A stretch of DNA of 33,516 nt from Desulfovibrio sp. Huiquan2017 (lineage in GTDB: Bacteria; Desulfobacterota; Desulfovibrionia; Desulfovibrionales; Desulfovibrionaceae). The stretch lies in assembly GCF_017351175.1 (NCBI RefSeq), contig NZ_JAFMPN010000018.1, positions 62,743 to 96,258 of the forward strand, read 5' to 3'. Position 1 is the first letter of the stretch. Every line of letters starts with the position of its first letter. Under the pieces are notes generated by a model. That model was not told the origin of the DNA and searched no databases. It saw only the letters and a program-made list of their open reading frames with translations. The translations under genes and the position numbers were made by a program. Below, in pieces: positions 1 through 6,591 of the stretch.

Positions 1-48
1 GCGATCGCGCCGACGGGCTGTTTTTTTCGGGCAACCGGGCCGGGCCGG

Positions 49-207
49 TTACTTCTTTTTGTCTTCGGGCTTGGTCTCGCGGATGTAGGCCAGGCCGTCG
101 GTGAGAGAGCGCATGTGGCGCTGCCGAAGCAGTTCGACCTCGCGGGCGTCTTCGGTAGTAGCCGCGACGTATTCCCTGCCATTGTCTTCGATAACCAGTT
201 CAAACAT
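49..207 (-). CDS. Small hypothetical protein, 52 aa
   Basis: This short reading frame lies 12 bp downstream of the bactofilin gene on the same strand. A clear GGAGG ribosome binding site sits 6 nt before its ATG. The product starts MFELVIEDNG, is charged, has no signal peptide or membrane segment, and ends in three lysines. A middle stretch rich in Arg, Glu and Leu (about residues 22-34) looks helical. I do not recognise the family. The strong ribosome binding site and tight spacing argue that it is translated, probably in one operon with the bactofilin. Any role in the bactofilin's work is a guess from position only. Confidence 0.6.
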   Translation of the reverse strand: MFELVIEDNGREYVAATTEDAREVELLRQRHMRSLTDGLAYIRETKPEDKKK

Positions 208-219
208 GGTAAACCTCCG

Positions 220-690
220 TTATGCCCCGTTATTGTCGGAGCCGGTCTTGGCGACCTCAAGTTCCCTGGCGACGGGCTTGACCGCGCCGCCGCCGAAATT
301 CGCGGACACGACCTTGGGCTTGGTCTCAACGGCCGCTCCCATGGTCATGCAGATGGTCCCTTCGACCAAGGCGCCCTTTTCCACAACAAGCACCGGTGTG
401 TCAAGGCTTCCCTTGAGTACGCTGGTCTTTTCGAACACGGCCTTTTCCTTGACGTGCACGTCGCCGAGGATTTCGCCGCAGGAATTGAGCTGCCCCACGC
501 GCACAACACCCACGATGGAGGCCTTGCGGCCGAGGATGAGCACGCCCTCGGTGGTGATCTCGCCTTCGAACCGGCCGTCTATGCGCACCGTGCCGACAAA
601 ATCAAGCTTGCCCTTATATTCGGTACCCACGCCCAGAAATGCGTTCAGTTCGGAATTTTCCTTGGTCTTCTTGCTGGAAAAGAGCCCCAT
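220..690 (-). CDS. Bactofilin (polymer-forming cytoskeletal protein)
   Basis: The 156-aa product matches the bactofilin family (small cytoskeletal proteins that polymerise without nucleotide and often scaffold envelope enzymes). A short polar N-terminus is followed by a run of beta-strand repeats rich in Gly and Val spaced every six or so residues (for example GTVRIDGRFEGEI, then GVLILG, VVRVGQ, GDVHV), as expected for a right-handed beta-helix. The C-terminal tail is unstructured and Ala/Glu/Lys rich. I chose the ATG at 690 (MGLFSSKK) because GAGGA lies 7 nt upstream and the bactofilin homology begins there; the longer frame to 750 adds 20 residues without an obvious ribosome binding site. 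There is no signal peptide, so it acts in the cytoplasm. A TATATA box at 767-772 could be part of its promoter, but I find no convincing -35. Confidence 0.88.
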   Translation of the reverse strand: MGLFSSKKTKENSELNAFLGVGTEYKGKLDFVGTVRIDGRFEGEITTEGVLILGRKASIVGVVRVGQLNSCGEILGDVHVKEKAVFEKTSVLKGSLDTPVLVVEKGALVEGTICMTMGAAVETKPKVVSANFGGGAVKPVARELEVAKTGSDNNGA

Positions 691-831
691 ATCATCTTCC
701 TCGTTCGTTTCCCGGGCAACCTGAGTCGTCCCGTATTGTGATCCTAACAACAGCGCAGGGTTCCCCTATATACCCAGCCGCCGTCGAACGCCACTTTTTT
801 TCCACAAGGCAACCAACCCGGAAGGCCCGAA

Positions 832-1293
832 TTACTCCAAAATACGCCCCATGCTCACCCGGGGTTCCACATGAAAGCCGTTGGCTTCATAGAAGCGGCG
901 GACCGCTTCGTTGGATTCCAGGACCTGAAGATTGACCTTGACGCAGCCGATCCCCTTGAGAGCAGAGAGCGCATGGTCCAGAAGACGGGAGCCCAGGCCG
1001 CGCCCGCGCTCGGCCGGAGCCACGGCCAGGGAGTAGATCCACCCCCTGTGCCCATCGTACCCGGCCATGACCGAGCCCAGCACGGAGGCGTCCGCCCCGC
1101 CCGCTTCAGCCACCCAGAACAGGTCATCCACTGCGATCTTTCGGTCAATGACATAGGCCGGATCGTTGTAGGCGGCCGGATAGCCGAAAACCTCGCACCA
1201 CAGGGCCGAGACCCTGTCGCGGTGACGGGCGTCGTCATAGGTTGATATATAGATGTCATTCGTCACATCTCCACTCTGCCCTGACCGAGACAT
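832..1293 (-). CDS. GNAT family N-acetyltransferase, YpeA-like
   Basis: The 153-aa product carries the GNAT fold, which transfers an acetyl group from acetyl-CoA to an amine. The segment GYDGHRGWIYSLAVAP followed by ERGRGLGSRLLDHAL is the family's motif A, with the R-G-x-G-L-G acetyl-CoA pyrophosphate loop. ESNEAVRRFYEANGF is the C-terminal motif B. The YNDP and MAGYDGHRG segments resemble E. coli YpeA, whose substrate is poorly defined, so the substrate here is unknown. The start is uncertain: the ATG at 1293 (MSRSGQSG) has only a distant purine stretch, and a GTG ten codons in has a GGAG that is too close. The gene is divergent from the lyxose isomerase-like gene, with 57 bp between them. 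Confidence 0.8.
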   Translation of the reverse strand: MSRSGQSGDVTNDIYISTYDDARHRDRVSALWCEVFGYPAAYNDPAYVIDRKIAVDDLFWVAEAGGADASVLGSVMAGYDGHRGWIYSLAVAPAERGRGLGSRLLDHALSALKGIGCVKVNLQVLESNEAVRRFYEANGFHVEPRVSMGRILE

Positions 1294-1334
1294 GCTGTCC
1301 AGTGCCGCCACCCCCTTGACGCGCCCCGGCGGCT

Positions 1335-1348
1335 CACCTAGATAGGTG
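1335..1348. promoter_or_regulatory. Short inverted repeat over the ribosome binding region of the lyxose isomerase-like gene
   Basis: CACCTA, two bases, then TAGGTG form a perfect 6-bp inverted repeat ending 2 bp before the ATG at 1351. The right arm holds the only Shine-Dalgarno-like AGG. It could be a small operator. A tight mRNA hairpin is unlikely because the loop is only two bases. It may also be chance. Confidence 0.3.
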
Positions 1349-1350
1349 GC

Positions 1351-2022
1351 ATGAAACGCAGTCAGATCAACGCCCTCATCCAAGACGCCAAGACTTTTTT
1401 CGATTCCTTCCGATTCGCCCTTCCGCCGTGGGGCTTCTGGTCTCCGGAACAATGGAAAGGCAAGGGCGGCAGCGAAGTGGTCCGCAACCAGCTCGGTTGG
1501 GACCTGACCGACTACGGGGCCGGTGATTTCGCCAGCCGGGGGCTGATCCTGTTCACCATCCGCAACGGCAACCTGGCCACAGGCCACCCCAAGAAGTACG
1601 CGGAAAAGATCATGATCGTCCGTGAGAATCAGGTCTGCCCCATGCACTTCCACTGGTCCAAGACCGAGGACATCATCAACCGGGGCGGCGGCAACCTGGT
1701 CATCGAACTCTATGGTTCCACGCCCGGCGAGGCGCTGGCCAAGGAGCCCCTGGCCGTGTCCGTGGACGGCTTCACGCGCATCGTCCAACCCGGCGGCACA
1801 GTGGTCCTGAGTCCCGGCGAATCCATTTTTCTCGAACAGGGCATGTACCACCGCTTCTACGGCGAACCCGGCAAGGGCAAGGTCCTGGTCGGCGAAGTCT
1901 CGTCCGTGAACGACGACAACACCGACAACCGCTTTCTCGATCCCCAGGCCCGGTTCCCCGAGATCGAGGAGGACGAGGCCCCGCTTCATCTCCTGTGCAC
2001 GGACTATCCCGATTACGTGTAG
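1351..2022 (+). CDS. D-lyxose isomerase family cupin
   Basis: The 223-aa product matches the bacterial D-lyxose isomerase family (EC 5.3.1.15, COG3822), which interconverts D-lyxose and D-xylulose using a divalent metal held in a cupin barrel. The likely metal ligands are His99, His101 and Glu106 in PMHFHWSKTEDIINRGGGN and His167 in GESIFLEQGMYHRF. VLVGEVSSVNDDNTDN is another family block. The length equals the usual one, and the first residues MKRSQIN align with the E. coli enzyme from memory. It is cytosolic. No sugar kinase or sugar transporter lies nearby, so its physiological substrate is not shown by context. It is monocistronic, ending in a terminator at 2042-2069. The ATG at 1351 has AGG 8 nt upstream. 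Confidence 0.85.
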   Translation: MKRSQINALIQDAKTFFDSFRFALPPWGFWSPEQWKGKGGSEVVRNQLGWDLTDYGAGDFASRGLILFTIRNGNLATGHPKKYAEKIMIVRENQVCPMHFHWSKTEDIINRGGGNLVIELYGSTPGEALAKEPLAVSVDGFTRIVQPGGTVVLSPGESIFLEQGMYHRFYGEPGKGKVLVGEVSSVNDDNTDNRFLDPQARFPEIEEDEAPLHLLCTDYPDYV

Positions 2023-2041
2023 GGATCGTTCCCGACGCGAG

Positions 2042-2069
2042 AAAAAGCCGCCGCTCAGGCGGCTTTTTT
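2042..2069 (+). terminator. Rho-independent terminator of the lyxose isomerase-like gene
   Basis: GCCGCC (2047-2052), a 5-nt loop, GGCGGC (2058-2063), then six T. Five A precede the stem, extending the pairing. It begins 20 bp after the stop codon at 2022. Confidence 0.9.
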
Positions 2070-2098
2070 CATGCTTCCCCATCGAATGGACAATGGTC

Positions 2099-2118
2099 GC
2101 GCGGCAAACAAACCGCGC
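2099..2118. repeat. Small GC-rich inverted repeat
   Basis: GCGCGG, an 8-nt A-rich loop, CCGCGC. It lies between the terminator and the large palindrome at 2172-2207, upstream of the likely promoter, so it is probably not transcribed with the transporter operon. No function is assigned. Confidence 0.35.
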
Positions 2119-2171
2119 CGAAGAACCAGGCCGGATCGCCGGACGACGGCACGGTTTCGCCCTTTCCCAGG

Positions 2172-2207
2172 CAACAGTCACGCGAATGGATGTTCGCGTG
2201 ACTGTTG
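2172..2207. promoter_or_regulatory. 36-bp perfect palindrome (15 + 6 + 15), candidate operator of the Mo/W-like transport operon
   Basis: The left arm CAACAGTCACGCGAA and the right arm TTCGCGTGACTGTTG are exact reverse complements around a 6-nt centre, TGGATG. The centre lies about 28 bp upstream of a candidate -35 at 2218, a position suited to an activator. Inverted arms around a 6-nt spacer are the geometry of XerC/XerD sites. The TunR regulators of sulfate reducers, which control molybdate/tungstate transport genes, have a Xer-like DNA-binding domain and a motif reported at about 30 bp. I infer a TunR-type operator; I cannot compare with the published motif here. No T run follows the palindrome, so a terminator role is unlikely. 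Confidence 0.6.
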
Positions 2208-2217
2208 AGGTTTTCCG

Positions 2218-2245
2218 TTGCGAAAACATTGCAGATTGATATGGT
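2218..2245 (+). promoter_or_regulatory. Candidate sigma-70 promoter of the transporter operon
   Basis: TTGCGA (2218-2223), a 16-bp spacer and TATGGT (2240-2245) each match four of six consensus bases. The -35 overlaps a second small inverted repeat, GTTTTC-N6-GAAAAC (2210-2227). It would give a leader of about 78 nt containing the hairpin at 2266-2300. Confidence 0.45.
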
Positions 2246-2265
2246 GGGTTTTTGTTTTCAAAGGC

Positions 2266-2300
2266 CCTCGGGTCGGCGCCCCGTTGGCCCCGACCCGAGG
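2266..2300 (+). promoter_or_regulatory. Hairpin in the 5' leader of the transporter operon
   Basis: CCTCGGGTCGG (2266-2276) and CCGACCCGAGG (2290-2300) form a perfect 11-bp stem with a 13-nt loop. It ends 12 bp before the AAGGAGAGG ribosome binding site at 2313-2321. No T run follows, so it is not a terminator. It may stabilise the message or form part of a structured leader. The whole leader looks too short for a full molybdenum-cofactor riboswitch. Confidence 0.5.
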
Positions 2301-2329
2301 CGATACCCCTGCCAAGGAGAGGTTTGTCC

Positions 2330-3373
2330 ATGAAAAAAATTCTGCATGCGTCCCTGCTCGCCTGTCTTCTCGTGATGTTGTCGTTCTCTTCGGCCCTTGC
2401 CCAACGCACAATCACGGATCAGCTCGGCCGGACCGTAACCATCCCGGACTCGGTTTCGCGGGTGGTGGTCCTCCAGCATCAGACGCTCGACATCATGATC
2501 CAGCTCGGCACCCAGGACAAAGTCGTGGGCGTGCTCGAAAAATGGGATAAATATCTGCCCGGCGCGGCCAAGACCATGCCCGACATCGGCTCCATGCCCA
2601 CCCCCGGCGGACTCGATACCGTGAACATGGAGGCGCTACTGGCCCTCAACCCCGACTTGGTCTTCGTTACCCACTACGCGCCCAAGGACATGATCCAGCA
2701 GATCAGCGACGCGGGCATCCCGGTGGTGGCCGTGTCCCTGTTCGATGCGGCCGGCGACGAGGCCGCCAAGCTCAATCCCGACCTGGCCGACGCCCAAACC
2801 GCCTACGACAAGGGGTTGCGCGACGGCGTGCTGCTCATCGGCGAGATCTGCAACAAGCAGGAACGCGCCGCCCGGCTCATGCAGGTCGTCGATGCCAACC
2901 AGGCCGTTCTCAAGTCGCACCTGGGCGACATTCCCGAGGCCAAGCGGGTCAAATGCTACATGGCCCGCAACAACCTGCATACCTATGGCGCGGGCAAGTA
3001 CACCAGCGTGATCATGGAGCGCGCAGGCGGCGTCAACGTGGTCGCCAAGGAAATCACCGGCTTCAAGGAAGTGACCATGGAGGACGTCCTGCGCTGGAAC
3101 CCCGAGGTCGTCTTCATCCAATGGCGGCACCGCTCCGCCGCCGAGGAGCTGCGCAACAATCCAGCCTGGCAGCAGGTTTCGGCCATCAAAAACGGACGCC
3201 TGTACATCTGCCCGGAATACGTCAAGCCGTGGGGCCATGCCCTGCCCGAATCCATGGCCCTGGGCGAGCTGTGGATGGCCAAGACGCTCTACCCCGAGAA
3301 GTTCAAGGATGTTGACCTGAACGCCATGGTCCAGTCCTACTACAATGAATTCTATGGCATTCCCTTCAAATAG
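2330..3373 (+). CDS. Periplasmic substrate-binding protein, FecB/BtuF-like fold, MolA-type candidate
   Basis: The 347-aa product is a class III binding protein (helical backbone between two lobes) of an ABC importer. The start at 2330 gives a signal peptide (MKKILHASLL, a hydrophobic core, then SSALA before Gln-Arg); there is no lipobox Cys. The mature part opens with TITDQLGRTVTIPDSVSRVVVL, the typical start of this family, and has LLALNPDLVFV and VLRWNPEVVFIQW blocks in the two lobes. AAGGAGAGG lies 8 nt before the ATG. Family members bind ferric siderophores, cobalamin, heme or, for MolA, molybdate/tungstate. I favour Mo/W because a ModA-like gene ends the operon. Iron or cobalamin compounds remain possible. 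The gene overlaps the permease by 29 bp. Confidence 0.85.
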   Translation: MKKILHASLLACLLVMLSFSSALAQRTITDQLGRTVTIPDSVSRVVVLQHQTLDIMIQLGTQDKVVGVLEKWDKYLPGAAKTMPDIGSMPTPGGLDTVNMEALLALNPDLVFVTHYAPKDMIQQISDAGIPVVAVSLFDAAGDEAAKLNPDLADAQTAYDKGLRDGVLLIGEICNKQERAARLMQVVDANQAVLKSHLGDIPEAKRVKCYMARNNLHTYGAGKYTSVIMERAGGVNVVAKEITGFKEVTMEDVLRWNPEVVFIQWRHRSAAEELRNNPAWQQVSAIKNGRLYICPEYVKPWGHALPESMALGELWMAKTLYPEKFKDVDLNAMVQSYYNEFYGIPFK

Positions 3374-4397
3374 ACCCTACCCCCGGCGGCCGCGCCCGTC
3401 CCTGAGCGCCCTGGCGTTATGGGGCGGCACGGCCGCTGTTTTCTGCATCGGCCTCGCCTGGGGCCGCTATCCCGTGCACCTGCCGGACCTCCTGCGCATC
3501 CTGGCCCACGGCGCCGGGCTGCCCGTGGAACGCGACTGGCCGGGCGTGCTGGAGACCGTGGTTCTCCAGGTGCGCCTGCCCCGCGTGCTGGCGGCCATGC
3601 TCATCGGCGGCGGGTTGTCCGTGGCGGGCGCGGCCTTCCAGGGGCTGTTCCGCAACCCGCTCGTCTCCCCGTACATCCTCGGCGTGGCCTCGGGGGCCGG
3701 TTTCGGCGCGGCCCTGGGCATCCTGCTGTGGAACTCCCCCTGGCTCATCCAGGGATCGGCTTTCTTTTTCGGCATGCTCGCCGTGAGCGCGGCCTGGGCC
3801 ATGAGCAGGCTGTACCGCTCGGCGGGCCCCATGATCATCATCCTGGCGGGCGTGGTGGTCGGCGCGTTTTTCCAATCCCTGCTCTCCCTGGTCAAGTACA
3901 CGGCCGACCCGGACGACAAGCTCCCGGTCATCGTCTACTGGCTCATGGGCTCCCTGGCCTCCATGACCATGGAACGCCTGCTGACCGTGCTTCTGCCCAT
4001 GGGCGTGTGCGTGCTCGGCCTGCTCCTGATCCGCTGGCAGCTCAATGTCCTGTCGCTGGGCGATGAGGAAGCCCGGACCTTGGGCGTGGAGGCGGGCCGC
4101 CTGCGGCTGGGCGTGATCGTGGCCGTGACCGTCGTCACCGCCAGCGCGGTCTCGGTCAGCGGCATCATCGGCTGGGTGGGGCTGGTGGTCCCGCACCTGG
4201 CGCGCATGCTGGTCGGCCCGGACTACCGCAAGCTCATCCCGGCCAGCCTGGCCCTGGGCGCATGCTACCTGGTGCTCATCGACGGCCTGGCCCGGAACCT
4301 GACGGCCACCGAGATTCCCTTGGGCATCCTGACCGCATCCGTGGGCGCGCCGTTTTTCGCCGTGCTGCTCGGCAGAGGGCGAACCGGATGGGCCTGA
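3345..4397 (+). CDS. FecCD-type ABC transporter permease, MolB-type candidate
   Basis: The 350-aa product is an integral membrane subunit of the FecCD/BtuC type, which forms a homodimeric channel of about ten helices per chain. Family blocks are visible: LPRVLAAMLIGGGLSVAGAAFQ near residues 80-100, NPLVSPYILGVASGAGFGAA just after, and GIIGWVGLVVPHLARMLVGPDYRKLIPAS in the C-terminal third, which contains the loop contacting the ATPase. The N-terminus is Arg/Pro rich, with a hydrophobic segment from about residue 24. Its start overlaps the end of the binding-protein gene by 29 bp. A Met three codons later (3354) is an alternative start. Its stop overlaps the ATPase start by 10 bp, so translation is probably coupled. 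Confidence 0.9.
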   Translation: MNSMAFPSNRPYPRRPRPSLSALALWGGTAAVFCIGLAWGRYPVHLPDLLRILAHGAGLPVERDWPGVLETVVLQVRLPRVLAAMLIGGGLSVAGAAFQGLFRNPLVSPYILGVASGAGFGAALGILLWNSPWLIQGSAFFFGMLAVSAAWAMSRLYRSAGPMIIILAGVVVGAFFQSLLSLVKYTADPDDKLPVIVYWLMGSLASMTMERLLTVLLPMGVCVLGLLLIRWQLNVLSLGDEEARTLGVEAGRLRLGVIVAVTVVTASAVSVSGIIGWVGLVVPHLARMLVGPDYRKLIPASLALGACYLVLIDGLARNLTATEIPLGILTASVGAPFFAVLLGRGRTGWA

Positions 4398-5173
4398 TCC
4401 TGCGCGCGGAATCCCTGGGCTTCGCCTACCCGAGGAGCAATCCGGTCTGGTCGGACGTGACCCTGGATGCCCGGCCCGGCGAGGTCCTGTCCATCCTCGG
4501 CCCCAACGGCACGGGCAAATCCACCCTGCTGCACTGCCTGGCCGGGTTGCTCATGCCCCGCACCGGCCGGGTCCTGGCGGGCGATGACGACCTGGCCTCC
4601 CTGGGCCGTCGGCGCACCGCACGGGCCATCGCCCTGGTCCCGCAAACCCATTCGCCGGTCTTCGCCTTCCGCGCCCTGGACGTGGTGGTCATGGGCCGCA
4701 CGCCCCACCTGGGCCCCTTCGCCTCGCCGTCGAAACGGGACCTGGACGCAGCCCTTGCGGCCATGGAGACCATGGGCATCGGCCACCTGGCGAACAAGGA
4801 CTACAGCGAGACCAGCGGCGGCGAGCGGCAACTCATCCTCTTCGCCCGCTCCCTGGCCCAAGGCGCGAAAATCCTGCTGCTGGACGAGCCCACCTCGCAC
4901 TTGGACTTCGGCAACCAGGCGCGCACGCTCGGCCTGATCCGTTCCCTGGCGGACCGGGGACTGGCCGTGGTCATGACCACGCATTTCCCGGATCACGCCT
5001 TCGAGATTTCCGACCAGACCGCCCTGTTGACCAAAGGCCGCCTCCAGGCCATGGGCGCAACCGGGGATGTCCTGTCCCCACAGGCTTTGTCCGCCCTCTA
5101 CGGCCTGGACGTGGACATCCACCGCCTCGACAACGGCAAAACCATCTGCTCCGTACGTGGAGAGAAAGCATGA
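4388..5173 (+). CDS. ABC transporter ATP-binding protein, FecE/BtuD type, MolC-type candidate
   Basis: The 261-aa product powers the importer by ATP hydrolysis on the cytoplasmic face. Walker A is GPNGTGKST (about residues 38-46), the Q-loop is VPQTHSPVFAF, the signature is TSGGERQL instead of the usual LSGGQ, Walker B is ILLLDEPTSHLD, and the switch His is in MTTHFPDH. The length and the C-terminal RLDNGKTICSV segment fit the iron-complex/cobalamin/MolC class. I chose the ATG at 4388, which overlaps the permease stop; a longer frame from 4262 lies inside the permease and has no homology. The stop overlaps the next gene's start in an ATGA. Confidence 0.92.
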   Translation: MGLILRAESLGFAYPRSNPVWSDVTLDARPGEVLSILGPNGTGKSTLLHCLAGLLMPRTGRVLAGDDDLASLGRRRTARAIALVPQTHSPVFAFRALDVVVMGRTPHLGPFASPSKRDLDAALAAMETMGIGHLANKDYSETSGGERQLILFARSLAQGAKILLLDEPTSHLDFGNQARTLGLIRSLADRGLAVVMTTHFPDHAFEISDQTALLTKGRLQAMGATGDVLSPQALSALYGLDVDIHRLDNGKTICSVRGEKA

Positions 5174-5892
5174 CCACGACCGTATTGGCCGCCGGGAGCC
5201 TGCGCAAGGCGCTGCCCGCCATGGCCGAAGCCGCGGGCCTTAAACTCGACATCCGCTTCGGCCCGGCCGGGCTGCTACGCGCCCGCATCGAGGAAGGACT
5301 GCGGCCAAGCCTATTTCTGTCCGCGAACATGCGCCATGTCCGCGCCGTGTCCCGGCTGGGAGACTACGGCGAGGCCATACCGTTCCTGGAGAACCGGGTC
5401 TGCCTGTTCGGCCGCGCGGAACTCCTGGCCGATGGCGATGCCCTGCGGGCCATGCTCGACCCCGACGGCAGGCTGGGCATGTCCACCCCGGGTGCGGACC
5501 CCGGCGGCGATTACGCCCTCATGGTCTTCGACCGGGCCGAGACCATCCGCCCGGGCAGCCGGGCCATGCTCCGCGACCGCGCCCGCTCCCTGGTTGGCGG
5601 AGACCTGCCCGGCCACCATGCGTCAACGGGGTCGCCCGTGGTCGATCTGTTCAGGACGGGCAAGGTGGACCTCTTTCTCGGCTACCGGACCACGGCCCTG
5701 GACGTGACCGCCCGCCATCCCGGCCTGACCATCCTGGACCTCCCCCCGGAACTCGCCGTTCGGCCCCTCTACGGCGCGGCGGCCCGCGCCACCGACGAGG
5801 CCCGCTCCGCCCTGGTGGCCCTGCTTTCCGCCACGGCCCGTCAAGCCGCCGAGGATTGCGGATTCACGCCCTTGCCCTCACCAGCCCGCTAA
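5170..5892 (+). CDS. ModA-like oxyanion-binding protein lacking a signal peptide
   Basis: The 240-aa product resembles ModA-type molybdate/tungstate binding proteins (class II periplasmic-binding fold). It begins VLAAGSLRKALPAM, the usual first strand with Ser in the ligand loop, followed by FGPAGLLRARIEEG, LFLSANMRHV, ENRVCLFGRAELL, RLGMSTPGADPGGDYALMVF and VDLFLGYRTTALDV, each at a position expected for ModA. Homology starts at residue 4, so there is no export signal. The ATG shares an ATGA with the ATPase stop, and in-frame upstream codons lie inside the ATPase gene and encode no hydrophobic segment. It should therefore stay in the cytoplasm. Possible roles are storage, delivery to the cofactor pathway or sensing of the imported oxyanion; the sequence does not decide. 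Confidence 0.75.
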   Translation: MTTTVLAAGSLRKALPAMAEAAGLKLDIRFGPAGLLRARIEEGLRPSLFLSANMRHVRAVSRLGDYGEAIPFLENRVCLFGRAELLADGDALRAMLDPDGRLGMSTPGADPGGDYALMVFDRAETIRPGSRAMLRDRARSLVGGDLPGHHASTGSPVVDLFRTGKVDLFLGYRTTALDVTARHPGLTILDLPPELAVRPLYGAAARATDEARSALVALLSATARQAAEDCGFTPLPSPAR

Positions 5893-5930
5893 AAGACGAG
5901 ACACCCCCGCCGCCGGGTTCAAACGGCCCA

Positions 5931-6056
5931 CATGTGCCAAGTACTGCACACACGATGTGCAATTGCGCACGGTCGGGAACCCGTTTTCCCCCCGCATGAA
6001 CGACAACCTGCCGAAAACACTCGCTTGCACATTTGGTGCGCGTATTGCATGAATAC
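5931..6056. promoter_or_regulatory. Cluster of short inverted repeats upstream of the DUF2318 operon
   Basis: This stretch is richer in A/T than its surroundings. It holds TGCACA-N5-TGTGCA (5945-5961), an overlapping near-palindrome TGTGCAATTGCGCA (5956-5969, 12 of 14 symmetric), TTGCACATTTGGTGCG (6025-6040) and GTATT-N5-AATAC (6042-6056). The repeated element is GTGC/GCAC. It probably holds the promoter and operators of the DUF2318 operon. TTGCAC at 6025-6030 could serve as a -35 with a weak -10 near 6048, but this is not firm. I do not recognise the motif as a classical Fur box. Confidence 0.4.
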
Positions 6057-6137
6057 CCGACTCATCAACAGTGCGCGGAATCGGTCCGCTCTATTTTCAT
6101 ACCGCAAAAGTCTGGAATTATATCAGGGAGGAAATTC

Positions 6138-6590
6138 ATGAAAGGCATTCAATCCATCGCCTTTATTGCCATGCTGTTCGTTTTGGGACTCGCCGGATCG
6201 GCGTCGGCCTTTTGGGGGTTCGGGGGTAACGAAACGGTCGCGGCCGTGAACGGGACGGTAACCATCCCCGTGGCCGACGTGGACGACGGGCAGGCGCATT
6301 TCTACACCTATGACGCGGGCGGCAAGGACGTGAAATTCTTCGTCCTGAAAAGCCGGGACGGAATCATCCGGGCGGCCTTCAACGCCTGCGACGTCTGTTT
6401 CGGGGAGAAAAAGGGGTACTCCCAAGAGGGCGACTTCATGATCTGCAACAACTGCGGCCAGCGGTTCCACTCCTCGCGCATCAACGAGGTCCGGGGCGGC
6501 TGCAATCCCTCGCCCCTGCACCGCAACGACGACGGGCGCAACGTGACCATCTCGGCCAACGACCTCAAGGACGGAGCGAGGTATTTCTAG
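6138..6590 (+). CDS. DUF2318 domain-containing exported protein
   Basis: The 150-aa product has a signal peptide (MKGIQSIAFIAMLFVLGLAGSASA) and a DUF2318 domain. Its signature is CDVCFGEKKGYSQEGDFMIC followed by NNCGQRFHSSRINEVRGGCNP: two CxxC pairs plus a later Cys, likely binding a metal or an iron-sulfur centre. DUF2318 is found in iron uptake systems, fused to or beside permeases of the FTR/FetM type and the Campylobacter P19 locus. The ribosome binding site GGGAGGAAA lies just before the ATG at 6138. The next gene starts 1 bp after the stop, so the permease and ATPase are co-expressed. I infer an extracytoplasmic metal- or electron-handling partner of the transporter. Confidence 0.85.
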   Translation: MKGIQSIAFIAMLFVLGLAGSASAFWGFGGNETVAAVNGTVTIPVADVDDGQAHFYTYDAGGKDVKFFVLKSRDGIIRAAFNACDVCFGEKKGYSQEGDFMICNNCGQRFHSSRINEVRGGCNPSPLHRNDDGRNVTISANDLKDGARYF

Positions 6591-6591
6591 C

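Noticed and set aside
11..27. Possible plus-strand terminator at the window edge (GC-rich bases followed by seven T)
   Set aside because: The left arm of any hairpin would lie outside the window, so it cannot be confirmed.
2252..2329. Upstream in-frame Met for the binding-protein gene
   Set aside because: It would place 26 charged residues before a normal signal peptide and run through the leader hairpin; the ATG at 2330 has a strong ribosome binding site.
5912..5930. GGGTTCAAAC stretch resembling a tRNA T-loop
   Set aside because: No anticodon arm, acceptor stem or CCA end can be folded around it.
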